10,722 bases of DNA from Bacteroides sp. (GCA_019412865.1 DXOJ01000143.1:1-10722); one strand, 5' to 3'; positions 1 to 8,017 are shown, counted from the first letter of the stretch. Program-made: numbers and translations. The notes: generated by a model not told the origin, from the letters alone.

Positions 1-2524
1 ACGTATTCGCGGAACAAACTCCATCAACGGATATAAACCGCTGTACATTGTCGACGGATTATTCAATGACAACATCAATTTCCTGAATCCGGAGGACATC
101 GAATCTATGGAAATCCTGAAAGACCCGTCATCTCTGGCTATCTTCGGTGTTCGCGGTGCGAATGGTGTCATCATCATTACCACAAAGAAAGCCAAAGAGG
201 GGCAGACGCTGGTCAATATCAATACTTCTTTCGGTTTCAAGAAAGTGGTGGACAAAGTGAAACTGGTGAACGGCCCACAATTCAAGGAGCTATATAGCGA
301 ACAGCTTGCCAATCAAGGAGATAATCCATTCGATTATAGCGGTTGGGATGCCAATACAGACTGGCAAGACGAGATTTTCCAAACTGCCTTCATTACCAAC
401 AACAACATCAGTATTACAGGAGCTTCCCCCAAACATAGTTTCTATCTGGGCGTAGGCTACTCTTACGAACAAGGAAACATCGAGCATGAGAAATTCAGCA
501 AGGTGACCATCAATGCCAGTAATGATTATAAGATTACAGACTTTTTGAAAGTCGGATTCCAGTTTAACGGAGCACGTATGCTTCCTGCAGATTCCAAACA
601 GGTATTGAACGCTCTTCGTTCGGCTCCTATCGCTCCGGTATATAACGAAGAATATGGATTATATACGGCTCTGCCCGAATTCCAGAAAGCGCAGATCAAC
701 AATCCGATGGTAGACGTCGAATTGAAAGCGAATACTACCAAAGCAGAGAACTACCGGGCATCCGGTAACATTTACGGTGAGGTAGACTTCCTGAAACATT
801 TCACTTTCAAAGCCATGTTCTCCATGGACTATGCATCGAACAACGGGCGTACGTATACGCCGATTGTGAAAGTATATGATGCCACTGTCAACGGAGGTGT
901 TTCTACTTTGGGAACAGGAAAGACCGAGGTCAGCCAGTTCAAAGAGAATGAAACGAAAGTGCAGAGTGACTACCTGCTGACATACACCAACAGCTTCGAC
1001 AACGGCAACCATAACCTGACAGCTACCGCCGGTTTTACTACTTACTACAATTCGTTGAGCCGATTGGACGGAGCACGCAAGCAGGGGGTCGGACTGGTTA
1101 TTCCGGATAATCCGGACAAATGGTTTGTCAGCATCGGCGATGCAGCTACCGCTACCAATGGAAGTACTCAATGGGAACGCAGTACATTATCCGTACTTGC
1201 ACGCGTGATCTACAACTATAAAGGCAAATACTTGTTCAACGGTTCTTTCCGCCGGGATGGTTCTTCCGCTTTCTCCTACACAGGCAATGAATGGCAGAAC
1301 TTCTTCTCACTGGGTGGAGGTTGGTTGATGTCCGAAGAAGAATTTATGAAAGACATCAAATGGCTGGATATGTTGAAAATCAAAGCATCTTACGGTACGT
1401 TAGGAAACCAGAACCTGGATAAAGCCTATCCTGCCGAACCCTTATTGACCAATGCTTATTCGGCCGTATTCGGTAAACCGTCCATCATTTATCCCGGATA
1501 CCAGCTTGCCTATCTTCCTAATCCTAACCTGCGTTGGGAAAAAGTAGAAGCCTGGGAAGCCGGATTTGAAACGAACCTGCTTCGCAACCGCTTGCATTTT
1601 GAGGGTGTTTACTATAAGAAGAATACCAAAGATTTGTTAGCCGAAGTTCCCGGAATTTCCGGAACTATCCCCGGTATCGGAAACTTGGGAGAGATTCAGA
1701 ATAAAGGAGTGGAAATGGCTGTAACCTGGCGCGATCAGATTGGTGATTGGGGATATTCCGTCAGTGCCAACCTGACTACTATCAAGAATGAGGTAAAAAG
1801 TCTTGTTCAGGAAGGATATTCCATCATTGCCGGAGATAAGCAGCAAAGTTACACAATGGCAGGTTATCCTATCGGATATTTCTACGGTTACAAAGTGGCA
1901 GGCGTTTATCAGTCACAAGCGGATATTGACGCATCACCCAAAAATACACTGGCTACCGTTACCCCCGGTGACCTGAAATTCGCCGATGTGAACGGTGACG
2001 GAGAAATCACCCCGGAAGACCGTACCATGATAGGCAACCCGACTCCAAAGGTCACTTACGGTTTTTCTCTCAGAGTAGACTACAAGAATTGGTCGTTAGG
2101 CATCGACATGATGGGACAAGGTGGAAACAAGATTTTCCGTACATGGGATAACTACAATTTTGCCCAGTTCAACTACCTGGAACAACGCTTGGACCGCTGG
2201 CACGGAGAAGGTACGTCCAACACCCAACCGTTGCTGAACACCAAACATTCCATCAACAACCTCAACTCCGACTATTACATTGAGGACGGCAAATTCTTCC
2301 GTATCCGCAACGTACAGTTAGCGTATACGTTCGACAAGAGCTTAATTGCCAAAATACGTCTGCAAGCTCTGAAAGTCTATGTCAACATACAGAACTTGAA
2401 GACATGGAAACATAACACCGGATATACTCCCGAACTTGGAGGAACTGCCACCGCATTCGGAGTAGATAACGGCAGTTATCCTGTACCTGCAGTCTATACC
2501 TTCGGTATCAACCTAACATTCTAG
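1..2524 (+). CDS. SusC-like TonB-dependent outer-membrane transporter (5' partial)
   Basis: The reading frame is already open at base 2 and runs to a TAG followed at once by an in-frame TGA, so the gene enters from the left. The first ATG in view (107) is internal. The visible 840 residues begin inside the plug domain: IRGTNSINGYKPLYIVDG, then an ILKDPSSLAIFGVRGANGVI stretch, both hallmarks of the SusC/RagA family. The remainder is the 22-strand-type barrel. An EF-hand-like DVNGDGEITPEDR segment near 1985-2023 and the terminal aromatic (NLTF) are also typical. Family members usually have about 1000-1100 residues, so the signal peptide, carboxypeptidase-D-like domain and start of the plug are missing to the left. 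Its role is TonB-powered import of oligosaccharides through the outer membrane, with the SusD-like lipoprotein 64 bp downstream acting as the lid. From its neighbours the cargo is inferred to be beta-1,2-glucan. No frameshift is seen. Confidence 0.96.
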   Translation, partial: RIRGTNSINGYKPLYIVDGLFNDNINFLNPEDIESMEILKDPSSLAIFGVRGANGVIIITTKKAKEGQTLVNINTSFGFKKVVDKVKLVNGPQFKELYSEQLANQGDNPFDYSGWDANTDWQDEIFQTAFITNNNISITGASPKHSFYLGVGYSYEQGNIEHEKFSKVTINASNDYKITDFLKVGFQFNGARMLPADSKQVLNALRSAPIAPVYNEEYGLYTALPEFQKAQINNPMVDVELKANTTKAENYRASGNIYGEVDFLKHFTFKAMFSMDYASNNGRTYTPIVKVYDATVNGGVSTLGTGKTEVSQFKENETKVQSDYLLTYTNSFDNGNHNLTATAGFTTYYNSLSRLDGARKQGVGLVIPDNPDKWFVSIGDAATATNGSTQWERSTLSVLARVIYNYKGKYLFNGSFRRDGSSAFSYTGNEWQNFFSLGGGWLMSEEEFMKDIKWLDMLKIKASYGTLGNQNLDKAYPAEPLLTNAYSAVFGKPSIIYPGYQLAYLPNPNLRWEKVEAWEAGFETNLLRNRLHFEGVYYKKNTKDLLAEVPGISGTIPGIGNLGEIQNKGVEMAVTWRDQIGDWGYSVSANLTTIKNEVKSLVQEGYSIIAGDKQQSYTMAGYPIGYFYGYKVAGVYQSQADIDASPKNTLATVTPGDLKFADVNGDGEITPEDRTMIGNPTPKVTYGFSLRVDYKNWSLGIDMMGQGGNKIFRTWDNYNFAQFNYLEQRLDRWHGEGTSNTQPLLNTKHSINNLNSDYYIEDGKFFRIRNVQLAYTFDKSLIAKIRLQALKVYVNIQNLKTWKHNTGYTPELGGTATAFGVDNGSYPVPAVYTFGINLTF

Positions 2525-2588
2525 TGACAAGGTGCCACTGCCAGTTTTCCATGCGGAACACAACTTTAATCTTTAAAACTATCATTAT

Positions 2589-4121
2589 ATGAAACTGAAT
2601 AAATATATATTTGCAACCCTTATTACTTCAACTACATTATTTCTAGGCAGCTGTAGTGACTTTCTGGATCGTAGTCCACAAGGACAGTTTACGGAAGATG
2701 ATAATCCGAACGCTCTGGTCAACGGGAAGATTTATAATGTCTATACGATGATGCGTAACTATAATGTGACAGCCGGCCCTCCTGCTTTTGCCATCCACTG
2801 TTTCCGTTCGGAAGATTCGGAAAAAGGAAGTATTGCCAGCGATGGCTCTGATGTAGCCGAAATGTATGATGATTTTGTGTATACACCGACCAACGGCCTA
2901 CTGGGTGCTTATTGGGGACAGAATTATGCCATCATCTACCAATGTAATGAGATTCTTGATGCCATTGCAGAAAAAGAAACAGCCGGACAAACAGAAACTG
3001 AAGACATCATCAATAAGGGAGAGGCCTCTTTCTTCCGTGCTTATTGCTACTTCAATCTGGTAAGAGCTTTCGGCGAAGTTCCTTTGGTGACTTATAAAAT
3101 CAACGATGCTTCGGAAGCCAATATCCCGAAGACAAGTGCTGATAAAATCTATGAGCAAATCGACAAGGACCTGAAAACAGCAGAAGAGTCATTGCCGGAA
3201 ACATGGAGCAGCGAATACACCGGACGACTGACTTGGGGAGCTGCCCGTTCCTTACACGCGCGTACTTATATGATGCGCAACGACTGGAACAATATGTACA
3301 CAGCCTCCACCGACGTCATCAAAAAGGGGCTCTACAACTTAAAGACTCCGTATAATGAGATTTTCACGGATGATGGTGAAAATAACGGAGGTTCTATATT
3401 CGAGTTGCAATGTACAGCTACTGCCGCTCTTCCTCAAAGTACCGTTATCGGTAGCCAGTTCTGTGAAGTACAAGGTGTACGCGGAGCAGGTCAATGGGAC
3501 TTGGGATGGGGATGGCACATGGCAACAGAGTATATGGCGCAAGCATACGAACAGGGTGATCCACGCAAAAACTCTACCCTACTCTACTTCCGCCACTCGG
3601 ACAGCGATCCTATCACACCGGAAAACACCAACGAACCATACGGCGAGTCTCCGGTTTCCCCGGCAATGGGTGCTTATTTCAATAAGAAAGCCTATACCGA
3701 CCCGGCATTGCGTAAAGAATATACCAACAAAGGATTCTGGGTAAACATTCGTCTGATCCGCTACGCAGATGTACTGCTGATGGGAGCCGAATCAGCTAAT
3801 GAAAAAGGTATTCCGGGTGAAGCAATCGACTATTTGGAACAAGTACGCGCACGCGCCAGAGGCACCAATAGCAATATATTGCCTAAAGTGACGACTACCG
3901 ATCAGGGAGAATTGCGTGAGGCCATCCGCCACGAACGCCGTGTGGAATTAGGATTGGAATTCGACCGTTTCTATGACCTCGTTCGTTGGGGCATTGCAAA
4001 AGAAGTGTTGCACGCAGCCGGTAAAACCAATTATCAGGACAAAAACGCACTGCTTCCACTGCCACAGACAGAGATCGACAAGTCTAAGGGAGTGTTAGTA
4101 CAGAACCCCGACTACCAATAA
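2589..4121 (+). CDS. SusD/RagB-like glycan-binding surface lipoprotein
   Basis: A 510-residue protein of normal length for the SusD family. The N-terminus is a lipoprotein signal peptide: MKLNK, a hydrophobic run, then lipobox LGSC with the acylated cysteine at residue 22. It is followed by SDFLD, whose early acidic residue fits the Bacteroidetes surface-export signal only loosely. SusD-family signatures are seen in the C-terminal half: IRLIRYADVLLMGAE around residues 385-400, AIRHERRVELGLEFDRFYDL around 444-463, and the closing LLPLPQTEID...QNPDY. The start ATG follows an A/T-rich leader (ctttaaaactatcattat) with no Shine-Dalgarno site, as is usual in Bacteroides. The gene lies 64 bp after the SusC-like gene, and the pair would form the outer-membrane binding and import complex. 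Ligand identity cannot be read from the sequence; beta-1,2-glucan is inferred from the downstream enzymes. Confidence 0.96.
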   Translation: MKLNKYIFATLITSTTLFLGSCSDFLDRSPQGQFTEDDNPNALVNGKIYNVYTMMRNYNVTAGPPAFAIHCFRSEDSEKGSIASDGSDVAEMYDDFVYTPTNGLLGAYWGQNYAIIYQCNEILDAIAEKETAGQTETEDIINKGEASFFRAYCYFNLVRAFGEVPLVTYKINDASEANIPKTSADKIYEQIDKDLKTAEESLPETWSSEYTGRLTWGAARSLHARTYMMRNDWNNMYTASTDVIKKGLYNLKTPYNEIFTDDGENNGGSIFELQCTATAALPQSTVIGSQFCEVQGVRGAGQWDLGWGWHMATEYMAQAYEQGDPRKNSTLLYFRHSDSDPITPENTNEPYGESPVSPAMGAYFNKKAYTDPALRKEYTNKGFWVNIRLIRYADVLLMGAESANEKGIPGEAIDYLEQVRARARGTNSNILPKVTTTDQGELREAIRHERRVELGLEFDRFYDLVRWGIAKEVLHAAGKTNYQDKNALLPLPQTEIDKSKGVLVQNPDYQ

Positions 4122-4126
4122 GAAAG

Positions 4127-4214
4127 TTCCTCGGTGCCGAACGGTTGTTTCCTCGGTGCCGAAACTACTGTTCCTCGGTGTCGAACAATGTCCTCCTCGG
4201 TGCCGAACATTCAA
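4127..4214 (+). repeat. Four-copy tandem repeat, exact 22-bp period, between SusD-like and GH3 genes
   Basis: Four units start at 4127, 4149, 4171 and 4193. Each begins with a conserved core, TTCCTCGGTGCCGAAC, followed by six variable bases. Copy 2 ends in A instead of C, copy 3 has GTGTCG for GTGCCG, and copy 4 starts CTCC instead of TTCC. Conservation is confined to the core, while the six trailing bases differ in every copy. The core contains a small inverted repeat, TCGG-TG-CCGA. The array starts 5 bp after the SusD-like stop codon and ends just before the ribosome-binding region of the GH3 gene, so it fills nearly the whole intergenic gap. The function is unknown. A protein- or RNA-binding array, an mRNA-stability element, or a simple variable-number tandem repeat are all possible. 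Confidence 0.95.
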
Positions 4215-4236
4215 CGCATCAGGAGGACTTTATATG
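4190..4236 (+). promoter_or_regulatory. Strong Shine-Dalgarno site with complementary upstream sequence (possible RBS-masking hairpin)
   Basis: AGGAGG at 4221-4226 lies 7 bases before the ATG at 4234, a near-ideal Shine-Dalgarno arrangement that supports this start for the GH3 gene. The eight bases AGGAGGAC (4221-4228) are perfectly complementary to GTCCTCCT (4190-4197), which spans the junction of repeats 3 and 4. The loop would be 23 nt and contain the rest of repeat 4. Every upstream repeat also carries TCCTC, which could pair with GAGGA of the same site. The complementarity is directly visible; that it folds in the mRNA and controls translation is inference. Confidence 0.5.
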
Positions 4237-6573
4237 AATAGAGATAAAAGTAACTATAATAATATGATATACAAAAAGTTAAGTCTATCCGTCCTGTTGT
4301 TTGCCGCAGGTTTTCTAACCGCGTCGGCACAAAAGTCGCCACAGGATATGGATCGTTTCATCGACGTATTGATGAATAAAATGACGCTGGAAGAAAAAAT
4401 CGGACAGTTAAATCTTCCTGTCACCGGAGAGATCACTACGGGACAAGCTAAAAGCAGCGACATCGCCGCAAAAATCAAGAAAGGCGAAGTGGGAGGATTG
4501 TTCAATCTGAAAGGAGTAGAGAAAATACGTGAAGTACAGAAACAGGCTGTGGAAGATTCCCGACTGGGTATTCCGTTATTGTTCGGGATGGACGTTATTC
4601 ACGGGTACGAAACGATGTTCCCTATCCCGCTCGGTTTGTCTTGCACCTGGGACATGACAGCCATTGAAGAGTCTGCCCGCATTGCAGCCGTAGAGGCAAG
4701 TGCTGATGGAATCTCATGGACTTTCAGCCCGATGGTGGATATTTCACGTGACCCTCGTTGGGGACGCGTATCCGAAGGTAGTGGCGAAGACCCGTTTCTC
4801 GGTGCCATGATTGCCGAAGCGATGGTACGCGGCTATCAGGGGAAAAACATGGAACGGAATGACGAAATCATGGCCTGCGTAAAACACTTTGCGCTATATG
4901 GGGCAGGTGAAGCCGGCCGCGACTATAACACCGTGGATATGAGCCGCCAACGAATGTTCAATGATTATATGCTGCCGTATGAAGCAGCCGTTGAAGCGGG
5001 TGTAGGCAGCGTGATGGCTTCTTTTAATGAAGTAGACGGTATTCCGGCCACTGCCAATAAATGGCTGATGACAGATATTCTCCGCGGACAGTGGGGATTC
5101 AACGGTTTTGTAGTGACTGATTATACGGGCATTTCAGAAATGATCGACCACGGTATCGGTGATCTCCAGACAGTATCCGCCCGTGCCATCAATGCCGGAG
5201 TGGATATGGATATGGTAAGCGAGGGTTTTGTAGGGACACTGAAGAAATCCGTTCAGGAAGGAAAAGTCTCTATGGAAACATTGAATACGGCTTGCCGTCG
5301 TATTCTGGAAGCCAAATATAAACTGGGATTGTTTGATAATCCTTATAAATATTGCGATCCGAAACGTCCGGCACGCGACATCTTTACCAAAGCCCATCGT
5401 GATGCAGCCCGCAGGATTGCAGCAGAAAGTTTCGTTCTTCTGAAGAATGACAGTCCCGACGGTAATCCGAACGGAAATCCGTTGTTGCCTTTCAACCCTA
5501 AAGGAAATATTGCAGTAATCGGTCCGTTGGCAAACAGCCGTAGCAATATGCCCGGTACATGGAGCGTAGCTGCTGTGCTCGACCGTTGCCCTTCTTTGGT
5601 AGAAGGATTGAAAGAGATGACAGCCGGAAAAGCGAATATCATGTACGCTAAAGGAAGCAACCTGATTAGTGATGCAAGTTACGAAGAACGGGCAACGATG
5701 TTCGGCCGTTCCCTGAACCGTGACAACCGCACCGACCAGCAGTTGCTGGACGAAGCATTGAACGTAGCCCGTCGGTCGGATATCATCATCGCAGCGCTAG
5801 GCGAATCTTCTGAAATGAGCGGTGAAAGCAGCAGCCGTACAGACTTGAATATTCCCGACGTACAACAGAATCTGTTGAAAGAGCTTTTAAAGACAGGCAA
5901 ACCAGTGGTACTGGTGTTATTCACCGGACGTCCGCTTACGCTGAACTGGGAACAGGAGCATGTGCCTGCCATTCTGAATGTATGGTTCGGAGGTAGTGAA
6001 GCCGCTTACGCCATTGGTGACGCCCTCTTCGGTTACGTCAATCCGGGTGGTAAACTGACTATGACTTTCCCGAAGAATGTCGGCCAGATACCTCTTTATT
6101 ATGCGCACAAAAATACCGGACGCCCATTGAAAGATGGCAAATGGTTCGAGAAATTCCGCAGCAACTATCTCGATGTGGATAATGATCCGCTTTATCCGTT
6201 CGGTTACGGCCTTTCTTATACGACGTTCTCTTACAGCGACATCGACTTGAGTCATTCTTCCATGGACATGAACGGTTCGTTGACCGCGGCAGTGGAGGTT
6301 ACCAATACCGGAACATGGCCCGGCTCGGAAGTGGTACAGCTTTATATCCGCGACGTTGTGGGTAGCAGTACCCGTCCCGTCAAAGAGCTGAAAGGTTTCC
6401 AAAAGATATTCCTGGAACCGGGAGAAATGAAGATTGTCCGTTTCAAGATTGCTCCGGAAATGCTTCGATACTATAATTATGACTTGCAACTGGTTGCCGA
6501 ACCGGGCGACTTTGAAGTGATGATCGGTACGAACAGCCGTGATGTGAAAACCGCGAAGTTCACGTTAAACTAA
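4234..6573 (+). CDS. bglX: GH3 beta-glucosidase, BglX-type, probably beta-1,2-glucooligosaccharide/sophorose-active
   Basis: A 779-residue enzyme that would release glucose from the non-reducing end of beta-glucosides. The signal peptide is MIYKKLSLSVLLFAAGFLTA followed by SAQ (residues 11-33), has no lipobox, and predicts a periplasmic location. Domain 1, the barrel, spans about 36-345. It contains VIHGYETMFPI (D120 just before VIHG), PMVDISRDPRWGRVSEGSGE, KHFALYG (K217, H218) and FVVTDYTG with the predicted nucleophile D296; many relatives have SDW or SDH here. Domain 2 (about 390-610) contains MSGESSSRTDLNIP, where E531 aligns with the acid/base region of E. coli BglX. A C-terminal fibronectin-III-like domain covers about 683-775. 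The start at 4234 is chosen for AGGAGG 7 bases upstream. ATG 4264 (769 residues) follows an A/T-rich leader and begins directly at the signal peptide, so it is a real alternative. The frame is also open back to a GTG at 4156, inside the repeats. Linkage specificity is inferred from the adjacent GH144 gene and the recalled BT_3567 case. Confidence 0.93.
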   Translation: MNRDKSNYNNMIYKKLSLSVLLFAAGFLTASAQKSPQDMDRFIDVLMNKMTLEEKIGQLNLPVTGEITTGQAKSSDIAAKIKKGEVGGLFNLKGVEKIREVQKQAVEDSRLGIPLLFGMDVIHGYETMFPIPLGLSCTWDMTAIEESARIAAVEASADGISWTFSPMVDISRDPRWGRVSEGSGEDPFLGAMIAEAMVRGYQGKNMERNDEIMACVKHFALYGAGEAGRDYNTVDMSRQRMFNDYMLPYEAAVEAGVGSVMASFNEVDGIPATANKWLMTDILRGQWGFNGFVVTDYTGISEMIDHGIGDLQTVSARAINAGVDMDMVSEGFVGTLKKSVQEGKVSMETLNTACRRILEAKYKLGLFDNPYKYCDPKRPARDIFTKAHRDAARRIAAESFVLLKNDSPDGNPNGNPLLPFNPKGNIAVIGPLANSRSNMPGTWSVAAVLDRCPSLVEGLKEMTAGKANIMYAKGSNLISDASYEERATMFGRSLNRDNRTDQQLLDEALNVARRSDIIIAALGESSEMSGESSSRTDLNIPDVQQNLLKELLKTGKPVVLVLFTGRPLTLNWEQEHVPAILNVWFGGSEAAYAIGDALFGYVNPGGKLTMTFPKNVGQIPLYYAHKNTGRPLKDGKWFEKFRSNYLDVDNDPLYPFGYGLSYTTFSYSDIDLSHSSMDMNGSLTAAVEVTNTGTWPGSEVVQLYIRDVVGSSTRPVKELKGFQKIFLEPGEMKIVRFKIAPEMLRYYNYDLQLVAEPGDFEVMIGTNSRDVKTAKFTLN

Positions 6574-6591
6574 ACTTTTATCACCTTGATT

Positions 6592-7995
6592 ATGAACGAT
6601 AAATATAAAAGAATAATAGAAATGAGTGCACTTCCGCTCATGTTACTATTTCTATCCGCCGTTGCCCTGACTTTCCAGAGCTCTAAAGGGAAAAGCAAAA
6701 GCAACAACCTTTCCGCAGCCACCGACTCGTTATCGGACGACGCCCTGATGGATACCGTCCAGCGACGGACTTTCCTCTATTTCTGGGAAGGTGCCGAACC
6801 GAATAGCGGCTTAGCTCCCGAACGTTATCATGTGGACGGCGTTTATCCAGAAAACGATGCCAACGTAGTCACTTCCGGCGGCAGCGGCTTCGGCATCATG
6901 GCTATCCTTGCGGGAATCGACCGCGGTTACGTCACCCGCGAAGAGGGACTGGCACGAATGGAACGCATCGTTTCTTTCCTCGAAAAGGCAGACCGTTTCC
7001 ACGGAGCCTACCCTCATTGGTGGTATGGTGATACGGGCAAAGTGAAACCATTCGGCCAGAAAGATAATGGGGGCGATCTGGTAGAGACCGCTTTCCTCAT
7101 CCAAGGGCTGCTGGCCGTACACCAATATTACGTCAACGGAAACGAGAAAGAGAAAGCCCTCGCCCAACGTATCGACCAGATTTGGCGGGATGTCGACTGG
7201 AACTGGTATCGGCAAGGCGGGCAAAACGTTCTTTACTGGCATTGGAGTCCGACGTATGGCTGGGAAATGAATTTCCCTGTACACGGCTACAACGAATGTA
7301 TGATTATGTATATTCTTGCCGCCGCTTCTCCTACACACGGAGTACCTGCGGCTGTCTATCATGACGGTTGGGCACAGAACGGAGCCATCGTTTCTCCGCA
7401 TAAAGTGGAAGGAATCGAGTTGCACCTCCGCTATCAGGGCACCGAAGCCGGACCGCTTTTCTGGGCTCAATATTCTTTCCTCGGACTTGATCCGGTGGGA
7501 CTGAAAGATGAATACTGCCCCAGCTACTTCCACGAGATGCGCAACCTGACACTGGTGAACCGTGCTTACTGCATCCGCAACCCTAAACATTACAAAGGTT
7601 TCGGACCGGATTGTTGGGGACTGACCGCCAGCTATTCCGTCGATGGATATGCAGCTCATTCGCCCAATGAGCAGGAGGACAAAGGAGTAATCTCCCCTAC
7701 CGCCGCGCTTTCATCCATTGTCTATACACCGGAATATTCCATGCAAGTGATGCGCCATCTATATGGTATGGGAGATAAAGTGTTCGGTCCTTTCGGATTC
7801 TACGATGCTTTCAGCGAAACGGACAATTGGTATCCGCAACGTTATCTGGCTATCGACCAGGGTCCTATTGCTGTCATGATCGAAAACTACCGGAGCGGAT
7901 TATTGTGGAAACTCTTCATGAGCCATCCCGACGTACAGGCCGGATTAACCAAACTTGGTTTTAACACCAACAAGCAAGACGTGAGACAGAAATAA
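6592..7995 (+). CDS. GH144 family (glycoamylase-like fold) beta-1,2-glucanase / sophorose-releasing enzyme
   Basis: A 467-residue protein, starting 18 bp after the GH3 stop and so probably co-transcribed. ATG 6592 is preferred to the in-frame TTG at 6586. Residues 12-28 form a hydrophobic segment after MNDKYKR. There is no lipobox cysteine and no clear AxA cleavage site, so it is either exported to the periplasm or held as a membrane anchor. The catalytic domain starts near residue 50 (LMDTVQRRTFLYFWEGAEP). Recognisable motifs are TSGGSGFGIMA, HWWYGDTGK, DNGGDLVET and HGYNECM. D158, D162, E165 and E235 have almost the spacing of the active-site acids I recall for the founding Chitinophaga pinensis enzyme (D135, D139, E142, E211). 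GH144 enzymes are inverting, with an (alpha/alpha)6 fold. Both endo-beta-1,2-glucanases and an exo-type sophorose-releasing Parabacteroides member are known, and the sequence alone does not show which mode applies. Automated pipelines may call it a 'glucoamylase family protein', which would misstate the linkage. Confidence 0.9.
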   Translation: MNDKYKRIIEMSALPLMLLFLSAVALTFQSSKGKSKSNNLSAATDSLSDDALMDTVQRRTFLYFWEGAEPNSGLAPERYHVDGVYPENDANVVTSGGSGFGIMAILAGIDRGYVTREEGLARMERIVSFLEKADRFHGAYPHWWYGDTGKVKPFGQKDNGGDLVETAFLIQGLLAVHQYYVNGNEKEKALAQRIDQIWRDVDWNWYRQGGQNVLYWHWSPTYGWEMNFPVHGYNECMIMYILAAASPTHGVPAAVYHDGWAQNGAIVSPHKVEGIELHLRYQGTEAGPLFWAQYSFLGLDPVGLKDEYCPSYFHEMRNLTLVNRAYCIRNPKHYKGFGPDCWGLTASYSVDGYAAHSPNEQEDKGVISPTAALSSIVYTPEYSMQVMRHLYGMGDKVFGPFGFYDAFSETDNWYPQRYLAIDQGPIAVMIENYRSGLLWKLFMSHPDVQAGLTKLGFNTNKQDVRQK

Positions 7996-8017
7996 GAGGG
8001 AATCTCGGTGTGCGGAA

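Noticed and set aside
2525..2588. Possible internal promoter or terminator between the SusC-like and SusD-like genes.
   Set aside because: Only weak short stems (TTCC-ATGC-GGAA; TTTAA-TCT-TTAAA) and no -7 consensus are present. A 64-bp gap within a co-transcribed pair is ordinary.
4127..4214. Possible mini-CRISPR array.
   Set aside because: The unique stretches are only 6-7 bases, the repeats are about 16 bases, and no cas genes are in view. This is a tandem repeat, not repeat-spacer DNA.
4156..4233. In-frame GTG extension adding 26 residues to the GH3 protein.
   Set aside because: The extension lies inside the 22-bp repeats, whose period is not a multiple of three, so it would encode unrelated residues. 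It would also bury the signal peptide about 36 residues in. ATG 4234 (or 4264) has better start context.
6586..6591. TTG start two codons upstream of the GH144 ATG.
   Set aside because: An ATG is available at 6592 with an ordinary leader, and TTG starts are uncommon. The difference is only two residues.
6811..7659. 282-residue open frame on the - strand across the GH144 gene, with similar shorter ones at 5917-6489 and 659-1171.
   Set aside because: They lie fully antisense to well-supported genes, show no recognisable domain or start context, and have shadow-like composition.
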